Source: Geothrix fermentans DSM 14018
GTDB lineage: Bacteria; Acidobacteriota; Holophagae; Holophagales; Holophagaceae
Direction of reading: 5' to 3'
NCBI RefSeq assembly: GCF_000428885.1
Contig: NZ_AUAU01000027.1
Span: 1 to 46,659, forward strand
Length of the DNA stretch: 46,659 bases
Below the pieces are notes generated by a model. That model saw only the letters and a list, made by a program, of their open reading frames with translations, was not told the origin of the DNA and did not search any database. Shown here one piece after another: positions 15,599 to 23,196 of the stretch. The position numbers and the translations under genes are program-made. Numbering within the stretch: position 1 is the stretch's first letter; every line of letters starts with the position of its first letter.

Positions 15599-16900
15599 AT
15601 GAGCGCCACCCCCACGCCGAACCCAACCCCGCGTTTCGAGACCCTCGCCCTCCATGGAGGCCACGCCCCGGACTCGGACACCAAGAGCCGGGCCGTGCCC
15701 ATCTACCAGACCACCAGCTACGTGTTCGACAGCACCGAGCACGGCGCGGCGCTCTTCAATCTGGAGGTGCCGGGGAACATCTACACCCGCATCATGAACC
15801 CCACCACCGCCGTGCTGGAGCAGCGCGTGGCCCAGCTGGAGGGCGGCATCGGGGCCTTGGCCACGGCCTCGGGCCAGGCGGCCATCACGCTCACGCTCAC
15901 CACCCTGCTGCGGGGCGGCGACCACGTGGTGGCCGGCGATAACCTCTACGGCGGCACCTACAACCTCCTGAACCACACCCTGCCCCGCGCGGGCATCACC
16001 ACCACCTTCGTGGACTCGACGAAGCCCGGGGCCTTCCGCGCCGCCCTGCGGCCCGAGACCCGCGCCATCTACATCGAGGCCGTGGGCAACCCCAAGCTGG
16101 ATGTCCCCGACTTCGAGGCCATCGCCACCATCGCCCACGAAGCAGGCATCCCCCTCATCGTGGACAACACGCTGCCCAGCCCCTACCTGCTGAACCCCTT
16201 CAAGCTCGGCGCCGACATCGTCGTGCACAGCGCCACCAAGTACCTGGGCGGCCACGGCACCTCCGTGGCAGGCCTCATCGTGGACGGCGGCACCTTCGAC
16301 TGGAAGGGCGGCAAGTTCCCCGAGTTCACCGAGCCCTTCGCCGCCTACCACGGCGCCGTGCTGGCGGACCTGGCGGGCCCGGCGGCCTTCATCACCAAGG
16401 CCCGCATCGAGGGCCTGCGCGACACGGGCGCGGCGCTGAGCCCCTTCAACGCCTTCCTCATCCTCCAGGGCGTCGAGACCCTGCACTTGCGCGTGGAGCG
16501 CCACGGCCAGAATGCCCTGGCCCTGGCCCAGTGGCTGGAGACGCATCCCAAGGTGGCCTGGGTGAACTACCCGGGGCTGCCCGGCAACGAGAACCACGCC
16601 GCGGCGGCCCGGTACTTCCGCAAGGGCGCGGGCTTCGGCGGCATCCTCACCTTCGGCGTGAAGGGCGGCCTGGCCGCGGGCAAGGCCGTCATCGACGCCG
16701 TGCAGCTCTTCTCGCGCCTGGCCAACCTGGGCGACGCCAAGAGCCTCATCATCCACCCCGCCACCACCACCCACGCGCAGCTGGCGGCCGAAGAGCGCGC
16801 GGCCACGGGCGTCACCGACGACCTGATCCGCCTCTCCGTGGGCCTCGAGCACATCGACGACCTCATCGGGGACCTGGACCAGGCCCTGGCGCAGGCCTAG
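15599..16900 (+). CDS. metY: O-acetylhomoserine sulfhydrylase (aminocarboxypropyltransferase)
   Basis: The PLP enzyme has 433 residues and belongs to the Cys/Met metabolism family; the length and sequence are of the MetY type, which makes homocysteine from O-acetylhomoserine and sulfide. Seen: [22 protein letters not shown] split around the PLP phosphate site, [13 protein letters not shown] with the ring-contacting Asp, and Lys214 in [13 protein letters not shown] as Schiff-base lysine. The ATG at 15599 follows CAGGAG by 5 nt; an upstream TTG extension would lie in the riboswitch tail. First gene of a three-gene operon under a SAM riboswitch, 10 nt before metA. Cystathionine gamma-synthase activity is less likely given length and the acetyl-type MetA. 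Confidence 0.95.
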   Translation: MSATPTPNPTPRFETLALHGGHAPDSDTKSRAVPIYQTTSYVFDSTEHGAALFNLEVPGNIYTRIMNPTTAVLEQRVAQLEGGIGALATASGQAAITLTLTTLLRGGDHVVAGDNLYGGTYNLLNHTLPRAGITTTFVDSTKPGAFRAALRPETRAIYIEAVGNPKLDVPDFEAIATIAHEAGIPLIVDNTLPSPYLLNPFKLGADIVVHSATKYLGGHGTSVAGLIVDGGTFDWKGGKFPEFTEPFAAYHGAVLADLAGPAAFITKARIEGLRDTGAALSPFNAFLILQGVETLHLRVERHGQNALALAQWLETHPKVAWVNYPGLPGNENHAAAARYFRKGAGFGGILTFGVKGGLAAGKAVIDAVQLFSRLANLGDAKSLIIHPATTTHAQLAAEERAATGVTDDLIRLSVGLEHIDDLIGDLDQALAQA

Positions 16901-16910
16901 GAGCGCCGCC

Positions 16911-17846
16911 ATGCCCGTGAAAGTGCCCGACACCCTGCCCGCCCGCGGCGTCCTGGAGGCGGAGAACGTGTTCCTGATGGAGGAGCGCCGCGCCCTCCAG
17001 CAGGACATCCGGCCCCTGCGCATCGCCATCCTGAACCTGATGCCCACCAAGATCGCCACGGAGACCCAGCTGCTGCGCCTGCTGGGCAACACCGCGCTTC
17101 AGGTGGAGGTGACGCTGCTGCACATGGCCTCCCACGAGGCGAAGAACACCCCGGCGGAGCACCTGCTGGAGCACTACGTGTCCTTCGCCGAGGTCCGCGG
17201 ACAGACCTTCGACGGCCTCATCGTCACCGGCGCCCCGGTGGAGACGCTGCCCTTCGAGGACGTGGACTACTGGCCGGAGCTGGCGCAGCTGCTGGACTGG
17301 GCCCGAACGCACGTGTTCTCCAGCCTCTTCATCTGCTGGGGCGCCCAGGCGGCCCTCCACCGCTACTACGGAGTCCCCAAGCATCCCCTGGCGGAGAAGG
17401 TGTTCGGCGTCTTCCCCCACCGGACGCTGGCGCGCCACGAGCGCATCGTGCAGGGCTTCGACGATGTCTTCTTCGCGCCCCACTCCCGCCACACGGAGAC
17501 GCGCCGCGAGGACATCCTGGCGGAACCGAGGCTGGAACTGCTCGCCGAATCCGATGAGGCCGGCGTGTACCTCGTCCAGTCCCGGGACCGGCGGCTGGTC
17601 TTCGTGACGGGCCACTCGGAGTACGACCCGGGCACCCTCCAGGGCGAGTACGCCCGGGACCTGGGCAAGGGCCTGCCCATCGGCATCCCGAAGAACTACT
17701 TTCCCGGCGACGACCCCACCCGCGAACCCCTGGTGCGCTGGCGCAGCCACGCCAACTTGCTCTTCGCCAACTGGCTGAACTACTTCGTCTACCAGGAGGC
17801 CCCCTTCGACCTGGGCCTCCTCCCCGTGGAAGGGAGGCGGGCATGA
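16911..17846 (+). CDS. metA: Homoserine O-acetyltransferase (MetA type)
   Basis: This 311-residue MetA-family acyltransferase has catalytic Cys142 (FICWGAQA), His235 and Glu237 (TGHSEYD). Position 111 is Glu ([12 protein letters not shown]). In this family Glu111 marks acetyl-CoA use whereas Gly111 marks succinyl-CoA use, so the product should be O-acetylhomoserine, the substrate of the adjacent MetY. The start follows TAGGAG by 7 nt, and its stop overlaps the aspartokinase ATG. Expression should be governed by the SAM riboswitch at the head of the operon. Confidence 0.95.
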   Translation: MPVKVPDTLPARGVLEAENVFLMEERRALQQDIRPLRIAILNLMPTKIATETQLLRLLGNTALQVEVTLLHMASHEAKNTPAEHLLEHYVSFAEVRGQTFDGLIVTGAPVETLPFEDVDYWPELAQLLDWARTHVFSSLFICWGAQAALHRYYGVPKHPLAEKVFGVFPHRTLARHERIVQGFDDVFFAPHSRHTETRREDILAEPRLELLAESDEAGVYLVQSRDRRLVFVTGHSEYDPGTLQGEYARDLGKGLPIGIPKNYFPGDDPTREPLVRWRSHANLLFANWLNYFVYQEAPFDLGLLPVEGRRA

Positions 17847-19186
17847 AGGTCCTCAAATTTGGCGGCAGCTCCGTGGGCAGCGCCGAGGCCCTCCGCCGCG
17901 CCGCGGCCATCGTCCGGGAGGAACTGCCCGGCGGCGGCCTCGTGGTGGTGTCGGCCCTGCGCGGCACCACGGACCTCATCCTCGAGGCCTGCGCCGCCGC
18001 AGGCGGGGGGCGGCCCGACGAGGCCCGGGCCCGCCTCTCCACGATCCGGGAGCGCCATCGCGAGGTGGCCGGCGGGCTGGGCCTCCTGGCGGCGGTCGAG
18101 GCAGAGTGGGAGCCCCTCTTCACGCGGCTGGATCAGCTCCTCACGGGCATGGCCATGGTGGGCGAGGCCACGGCGCGAAGCCGGGATGCGGCCCTGGCCG
18201 TGGGCGAGACGCTCTCCGCCCACCTGGCGGCGGCCTGCTTCGGCGGGGCCTTCAAGGAAGTGCGAGACGTGATGCGGACCGATGCCCGCTTCGGCAAGGC
18301 CCGGCCCCAGCTCGCGGCCCTGCGCGAGGCCGCCGCCCCCTGGCGCGAGGCCCTGGCCGGCGGGGCCCTCTGGATCACCCAGGGCTTCCTGGGGGCCACG
18401 GTCGAGGGCCACACCACCACCCTGGGCAGGGGTGGCTCGGACACCAGCGCCACCCTGCTGGGCGAGGCCCTGGGAGCGGCCGAGGTGCAGATCTGGACCG
18501 ACGTGGACGGCGTGCTCACGGCGGATCCCAGCCTGGTGCCCGGGGCCCGGCCCATCCCCCAGATGAGCCTGGGGGAGGCGGAGGCCCTCAGCGCCTTCGG
18601 AGCCAAGGTGCTCCACGCGGATTCCCTGGCTCCCGGCGGCCGGGCCGGCTTCCGCCTCGTGGTGGCCAACACCCTGCGCCCCGGCGCCTCCCGCACGGAG
18701 ATCCTGCCGGCGCCGCCCCGCCGCGAGCCCGGTACCGTCACTTCCGTGGCCTACAAGGAGGGCCTCAGCCTGTTGCGCTTCCCGGCCTCCGAGGGGCTGG
18801 AGCCACCCCTGAAGGCGGCCCGGCGCCTGGAAGAGGCCGGGGCCCTGCGCTTCGGCCTGGTCTCGAGCCCGGCGGGCACCCTGCTGGCCGTGCGGCCGGA
18901 CACCCCCGCCTCCCTCAGGATCCTGGAGGCCCTGGCGGCCTCCGGGCCGGAGCTGGAAACCGGCTGGGCCGTGGTGGCCCTGGTGGGCGAAGGCCTGCGG
19001 TCGGATCCCCTGGCGGCCCTGCGCCACCTGGCCACCCTCGGCCAGGAGCCCGTGGGCGGCCTCCTCACGGGCAGCAGCACGGTCTCCATCGCCTTCCTCG
19101 TGCCCGAGTCCCGCCTGGGGGAGCTGATCCCCCGGCTCCACGATCGCTGCGTGGAGGGACTCCGGGTCCACCCCAAGGCCGGGTGA
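17843..19186 (+). CDS. Aspartate kinase
   Basis: The protein has 447 residues. The N-terminus [15 protein letters not shown] is the aspartokinase signature; [20 protein letters not shown] and [14 protein letters not shown] complete the amino-acid-kinase fold; the last 150 residues form ACT-like regulatory domains. It phosphorylates aspartate, the entry step to homoserine, methionine, threonine and lysine. Its place behind metA with an ATGA overlap and under a SAM riboswitch suggests a methionine-dedicated isoenzyme, with allosteric control by the ACT part. No homoserine dehydrogenase is fused or adjacent. It converges with the next gene, leaving 6 nt. Confidence 0.93.
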   Translation: MKVLKFGGSSVGSAEALRRAAAIVREELPGGGLVVVSALRGTTDLILEACAAAGGGRPDEARARLSTIRERHREVAGGLGLLAAVEAEWEPLFTRLDQLLTGMAMVGEATARSRDAALAVGETLSAHLAAACFGGAFKEVRDVMRTDARFGKARPQLAALREAAAPWREALAGGALWITQGFLGATVEGHTTTLGRGGSDTSATLLGEALGAAEVQIWTDVDGVLTADPSLVPGARPIPQMSLGEAEALSAFGAKVLHADSLAPGGRAGFRLVVANTLRPGASRTEILPAPPRREPGTVTSVAYKEGLSLLRFPASEGLEPPLKAARRLEEAGALRFGLVSSPAGTLLAVRPDTPASLRILEALAASGPELETGWAVVALVGEGLRSDPLAALRHLATLGQEPVGGLLTGSSTVSIAFLVPESRLGELIPRLHDRCVEGLRVHPKAG

Positions 19187-19192
19187 TCCGGC

Positions 19193-19879
19193 CTACTTCC
19201 CCGCCGGCTGGGCGCACCAGGGGCAGAACGACCAAGCCGGCTGGAGGGGTTCGCCGCACTTGGCGCAGGCCACGGGTTTCACGAAGGAGGCCAGGGGCGT
19301 CTTCCAGGTCAACGCCATGCCCGGGAAGGCGTCCACCTTCGCCAGCCGGAGGCTGATGGCCCCCCGACGCGTGGGGGAGGCCATCAGCGGCCCGCCATCC
19401 TGGCTCCGGCCCGGGAACACCAGCAACCGGAAGTCCTCCCGGCCCTTGGCCGAGAAGCCCTGGCGGACGGCGTTGAGGGTGGCCTCGACCTTGGCCGGGA
19501 GTTCCGTCAGCGGCTTCACGGACCGGCCGGACTCGTCCACCAGGGTGGCCAGGGCCCGGAGCTGGGAAGTACTGAGGGAAACCGGGCCATCCTCGCCCTT
19601 GGTCTTGGCCTGCACCATGAACACCGCGTAGTCCTTCAGAAAGGCCAGTTCCTTCTCCAGCTCCCTGGAATCGAGACCCGGCGCCTGCGTCATCCCGGCC
19701 GCGACGAAGAATTCCTGGGGCAGCCACATGGCCATGGCCTCCTTGTCCTTGCCCAGGTCCGTGCGCATCACCTCGAGGATCATGTCGTTCACATTCCCCG
19801 GACGACCGGCCTGGGCTTGGGCCTGAAGGGGAAGGGCAGCCAAGCCAAGGATGGCTGCCAGGAAGAGCAGGACGCGCAT
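19193..19879 (-). CDS. Exported protein with C-terminal zinc ribbon, unknown function
   Basis: The ATG at 19877-19879 gives a 228-residue protein with a clear signal peptide (MRVLLFLAAILGLAALPLQAQAQA). A 14-residue upstream extension would bury that signal. The body is helical and not recognised. The C-terminus has four cysteines at 205, 208, 219 and 222 (CAKCGEPLQPAWSFCPWC), a zinc-ribbon arrangement. Zinc ribbons of this kind are mostly cytoplasmic, so finding one on an exported protein is odd. No function is proposed. Confidence 0.7.
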   Translation of the reverse strand: MRVLLFLAAILGLAALPLQAQAQAGRPGNVNDMILEVMRTDLGKDKEAMAMWLPQEFFVAAGMTQAPGLDSRELEKELAFLKDYAVFMVQAKTKGEDGPVSLSTSQLRALATLVDESGRSVKPLTELPAKVEATLNAVRQGFSAKGREDFRLLVFPGRSQDGGPLMASPTRRGAISLRLAKVDAFPGMALTWKTPLASFVKPVACAKCGEPLQPAWSFCPWCAQPAGK

Positions 19880-19954
19880 GGGGACCCCCGGGATGGACGG
19901 ACAGTCCCAGGTGTACCACAACCCCGGACGGAGTCTTCCCGGCCTTTCCCGGCC

Positions 19955-20185
19955 TCAGCCCTGGCGCAGCAACCAGGCGGTGAGGCGGTGGTGGAAGTCC
20001 TCGGGATGCTCCAGGTCCGTGGGGCGCAGGCGGGCGGGATGGCCGGGATCCCCCATCAGGAGGGGGGCTTCGTCCACCAGGTTGGGCAGGCGGTGGCCAT
20101 CCGGCAGGGACCAGAGGGCCCCGCGGCTCTCGTCCTCCCGGAACTGCGACGCCTGGCGTCGATCGCCCTGTGTCTCGCAGGCCAT
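19955..20185 (-). CDS. Small hypothetical protein
   Basis: A 76-residue ORF starts with ATG preceded by AGAGGAAAGAG, a good ribosome binding site, and has the strong third-position G/C bias of its neighbours. No transmembrane segment, signal or known motif is seen; it is rich in charged residues, Leu and Pro. The gap from 20186 to 20458 holds no recognisable site apart from this gene's start signals and those of the divergent gene. Confidence 0.55.
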   Translation of the reverse strand: MACETQGDRRQASQFREDESRGALWSLPDGHRLPNLVDEAPLLMGDPGHPARLRPTDLEHPEDFHHRLTAWLLRQG

Positions 20186-20458
20186 CTCTTTCCTCTGTGG
20201 AATCTAAAAGATAGGTCTGCCCGTCCCCTTGCGCCACCTGCCACCCCCCTGCGCCCCCCTTGGCGGGGCGCTTCGTGACCTGCGGCATTCAGTGCAGTCC
20301 TTCGCATGGTCCTGATTTTTCTGCGTCCACCTCTCAACACCGATGGAACCTGATGTCCACATGGATGAATCCGCGGGAGGCACTCTGCTCCGACCTTCCC
20401 GAGGACGTACATTTCCCCTGCGCTGGTACCTCCGGCGCGACAAGAAAAGGGGTGCGCC

Positions 20459-21013
20459 ATGAGATCCCTCACTGAATGCCCCACCGAATCCCTGGAATGG
20501 TGGAGGACGGACACGGGGCCCCTGGGCTTCGAGCTCCGCTCCGGCGAAGGGACCTTCGCCACCCTCGCCTTCCTGGATGACGCGTGCATCCTGGCCCGCG
20601 TGGAGACCGCCGAGGGGACCTGGACCCTCAAGCACCTGGGGGTCATGAACCCGGTCGTGACCCTCCGCGAGGAAGGGGGGAAGGCCAACCTGGCCACCTT
20701 CCACCCCCACGCCTTCCGCCAGGGGCGGTTGGAGTTCCTGGACGGCGCCGTCTTCGACTGGGCCTGGGATCCCGCGGGGCTCGGCGGCATCTTCTCCGAC
20801 CAGGGGGGCATGCCCCTGGTGCGGCTCCATGCCCGCACGGGGAGGGATCTCGCCTCCCCGCCGGGAATCGAGCATGGCGACGTGGACCTGAACTCGGCCC
20901 ACTCGATCCGCTACCGGCACGCGGTCCTGGCCGCCTTCGGCTGGTACCTGATCCTCTTCGACCATCTGAAGGAACGGGACCAGGCCGCGGCGGAAACCGC
21001 GCTCCGGATGTAG
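20459..21013 (+). CDS. Hypothetical protein, 184 residues
   Basis: The ATG follows AAAAGGGG by 6 nt. The sequence alternates beta-type segments (GFELRSGEGTFATLAFLD, WTLKHLGVMNPVVTLRE, LVRLHARTGRDL) and ends with a hydrophobic helix (HAVLAAFGWYLILFDHL) followed by a charged tail. The beta-rich body with one C-terminal hydrophobic helix recalls tubby-like/scramblase folds, but this is only an impression; no catalytic motif was found. The gene stands alone between a divergent small ORF and a hairpin-rich gap. Confidence 0.65.
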   Translation: MRSLTECPTESLEWWRTDTGPLGFELRSGEGTFATLAFLDDACILARVETAEGTWTLKHLGVMNPVVTLREEGGKANLATFHPHAFRQGRLEFLDGAVFDWAWDPAGLGGIFSDQGGMPLVRLHARTGRDLASPPGIEHGDVDLNSAHSIRYRHAVLAAFGWYLILFDHLKERDQAAAETALRM

Positions 21014-21052
21014 AGCACCTAGCACCCCCCCACCGGACCGCGCGAGGGTCGC

Positions 21053-21240
21053 CGGGCGAGCGAGGCGAGGAACGCGAGGGAGGCTCCGGCTCCACGAGCC
21101 GAAGGCGAGTGGGAGGCACGCAAGGCGTGCCGTCAGACGGAGGGCGCAGCGGCATCGCCCTCCGCCTGACGGGCCCTGCCTCGCAGGGCCCTCCCGCTCG
21201 TCCCTCGCGGAGGCGGAGCCTCCCCGCCGGCCCTCGCCCG
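21053..21240. repeat. Multibranched palindromic element in a gene-free gap
   Basis: Nested and consecutive inverted repeats fold into one multibranched structure. The outer stem is CGGGCGAG (21053-21060) with CTCGCCCG (21233-21240). The inner closing stem is GGGAGGCTCCG (21078-21088) with CGGAGCCTCCC (21214-21224). Inside are hairpins CGGCTC/GAGCCG (21087-21101, sharing two bases with the closing stem), GGCACGC/GCGTGCC (21115-21131), a 16-bp stem with one mismatch (21131-21146 with 21156-21171) and GGGCCCTGC/GCAGGGCCC (21171-21191). The remainder of the gap 21014-21378 holds further short GC palindromes, such as GCATCCC/GGGATGC near 21326 and 21358. No ORF with normal codon use is present. 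It may be a structured RNA, a REP/BIME-like repeat or a non-autonomous element. Confidence 0.7.
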
Positions 21241-21378
21241 AAGGGAGAAAGCCAGGCGGGCGCCCTGCGGCGTCACGGCCCTTGAACGATGAACCACATC
21301 GTCCTGCGGGCCCTTCCTTGCGGGGCATCCCGCCTGACTTTCTCGCGGTCCCGCGGGGGGATGCTAGCTGCTCTGGCC

Positions 21379-21771
21379 TCAGCCCAGGAACTTCTTCAGC
21401 AGGTCCATGCCGATGCCGCCTTCGGGCAGGCTGCCCTGGGGGCTGAGCTTGTCCACCACCTGGGGCAGGAGGTCCGCAAGCCCCGAGGCGGCTTCGCCGT
21501 GGGAGAGGCCCAGCTGGCCCGCCAGCTGCTGGAGCTGGTCCGAACCCAGGGCCGCCTGCACGTGCTCGGCGCTGATGGGCTGGTTCGCGCCGGTGCCGAT
21601 CCAGGAGGCCACCTGGTCGCCCAGCCCCTTTTCCTGGAACTGGCCCAGCAGGCCCTGGATGCCCCCGGGATGGTTCTGGATGAGGCCCATGACGGCGCCC
21701 ATGAGCGGGTTCCCGCCCTCCGCCTGGCCGCCCTGTCCCAGCAGACCGCCCACCATGTCCAGCAGACCCAT
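21379..21771 (-). CDS. YidB family protein (DUF937)
   Basis: The protein has 130 residues and matches the YidB family: short amphipathic glycine-rich N-terminus (MGLLDMVGGLLGQGG), then QPISAEHVQAALGSDQL split over a helical domain and GLADLLPQVVDKLSP before a C-terminal Leu-rich helix. The ATG is preceded by GAGGAGG at a good distance. Family members are small cytoplasmic or periplasmic proteins of unknown role; some relatives influence acid stress. It is divergent from the glsB-like gene, another envelope/stress-type small protein. Confidence 0.88.
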   Translation of the reverse strand: MGLLDMVGGLLGQGGQAEGGNPLMGAVMGLIQNHPGGIQGLLGQFQEKGLGDQVASWIGTGANQPISAEHVQAALGSDQLQQLAGQLGLSHGEAASGLADLLPQVVDKLSPQGSLPEGGIGMDLLKKFLG

Positions 21772-21876
21772 GACATCCTCCTCAGGAAGTAGGGCCCCAG
21801 GGTCCGGTCAATCCCCTGTCGAGGCAAGCCCCTCCCCGGGAATGTCCCATCCCCGTCCCGGTCCTTTGACGGGGAG

Positions 21877-21906
21877 TTGACCGCCCGGGGTGGGCCGGCG
21901 TAGGGT
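21877..21906 (+). promoter_or_regulatory. Candidate promoter of the YeaQ-like/DUF4126 pair
   Basis: TTGACC (21877-21882) is followed after 18 nt by TAGGGT (21901-21906). It lies in the divergent gap 32 nt before the ATG at 21938. The -35 is good and the -10 poor, so this is tentative. Confidence 0.35.
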
Positions 21907-21937
21907 GGCCCGCATCCAGCCCCCAACAGGAGGACCC

Positions 21938-22192
21938 ATGCTCCACCTCATCTGGACGTGCATCATCGGCCTGATCGCCGGCGCCGTGGCCAAGCTCATC
22001 ATGCCCGGCAAGGACCCCGGCGGCTGGATCATCACCATGGTCCTCGGCATCGCCGGGTCGTTCCTCGGTACCTACCTCGGGCGGGCCGTGGGCCACTACC
22101 AGCCGGGCCAGAGCGCGGGCTTCCTCATGTCCATCGTGGGCGCGGTGATCCTCCTGGGCATCTACCACCTCTACAAGCGGTTCACCGCCTGA
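21938..22192 (+). CDS. GlsB/YeaQ/YmgE family small membrane protein
   Basis: The protein has 84 residues, the normal family length, with three hydrophobic helices (LIWTCIIGLIAGAVAKLIM, WIITMVLGIAGSFLGTYL, SAGFLMSIVGAVILLGIYHL). The GlsB family ('transglycosylase-associated') signature MPGKDPGGWIITMVLGIAGS is clear. AGGAGG 4 nt before the ATG at 21938 fixes the start; an upstream GTG-type extension has no ribosome site. Members are inner-membrane proteins linked to envelope or general stress. Its stop shares one base with the next start (TGATG). Confidence 0.92.
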   Translation: MLHLIWTCIIGLIAGAVAKLIMPGKDPGGWIITMVLGIAGSFLGTYLGRAVGHYQPGQSAGFLMSIVGAVILLGIYHLYKRFTA

Positions 22193-23139
22193 TGGGCCCC
22201 ACGCAGACCCTGGCGGCCATCCTCGGCCTCTCCACCGTCTCCGGCATCAACCTCTACCTGACGGTGCTCCTGGTGGGCGCGGGCCAGCGGTACGGATGGA
22301 TCCACGGCCTGCCCCCGGAACTCGGCATCCTGAGCCACCCGGTGGTGCTCGGGGTCGCGACCGTCCTGTTCCTCATGGAGTTCCTGGCGGACAAGGTGCC
22401 CTTCATCACGCCCATCTGGGACGGGCTGCACACCTTCATCCGGCCCCTTGGCGGCGCCCTGCTGGCCCTGGGGGCCGCCGGCGAGCTGCACCCCGTGGCC
22501 AAGGTGCTGGCCCTGCTGGCGGGCGGCACCATCGCCCTGGGCACCCACGGCAGCAAGATGGGGGTGCGCCTCCTGGCCCACACGGCCCCCGAGCCCGCCA
22601 GCCACAGCGTGCTCAGTGTGGCCGAGGACGTGGGCGTGGCCGCCCTGCTGGCCCTGGCCTACAGCCATCCCGCCATCGCCCTTCCTGTGCTCGGGGCGGT
22701 GCTGGTGGCGACGGCCCTCCTCCTCCCGCTGCTGCTGCGGGCCCTGGCCTTCGTGCTCACGGGATTCCGCGGCGCCCTGCGCTCCCTGGTGGGGCGCGGC
22801 AGCCGCGAGGAGATCCCCCTCTGGGCGGAGCTGAAGGCCCTGGAGCTGGCACCCACGCGCCCCACGGAGATCCTGCCCTGCTTCGCCCGCCAGGTGAAGG
22901 GCCTGCCGCGCTTCCACGGGGCCTTCCTCGTCCAGGCGGGCGGGGGCTGGCATCTGGTCTACCGGCGCTGGTTCCACACCCGCAGCCTCTCCTTCGATCC
23001 CGCGCCCGGCCCCGCCCGCACTTTCCCGGGCCTGCTGTGGGACACGGCCGTGTTCCTCGCGGACGGCAAGCCCCAGGTGCTGCTGGCCGGGCGGGACTGG
23101 CGCCACGCGTTCCCGGTGGAGGTGGGCCAACCCTCCTGA
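22192..23139 (+). CDS. DUF4126 family membrane protein
   Basis: The protein has 315 residues and starts at the ATG sharing the A of the upstream TGA, so translation is coupled. The first 190 residues are membrane-spanning with the DUF4126 hallmarks: GLSTVSGINLYLTVLLVGAG, FLADKVPFITPIWDGLHTFI split over residues 60-80, and a glycine-rich hydrophobic stretch. The last 120 residues are soluble (ELKALELAPTRPTEILPCF onward). Members are uncharacterised inner-membrane proteins. Function is unknown; coupling to a YeaQ-like protein hints at an envelope role. Confidence 0.85.
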   Translation: MGPTQTLAAILGLSTVSGINLYLTVLLVGAGQRYGWIHGLPPELGILSHPVVLGVATVLFLMEFLADKVPFITPIWDGLHTFIRPLGGALLALGAAGELHPVAKVLALLAGGTIALGTHGSKMGVRLLAHTAPEPASHSVLSVAEDVGVAALLALAYSHPAIALPVLGAVLVATALLLPLLLRALAFVLTGFRGALRSLVGRGSREEIPLWAELKALELAPTRPTEILPCFARQVKGLPRFHGAFLVQAGGGWHLVYRRWFHTRSLSFDPAPGPARTFPGLLWDTAVFLADGKPQVLLAGRDWRHAFPVEVGQPS

Positions 23140-23196
23140 TCCCGTATCTTCCCCCACGGCACCTTTCGGTCCACCCTGGAAGGTCCTGAGGTACCC

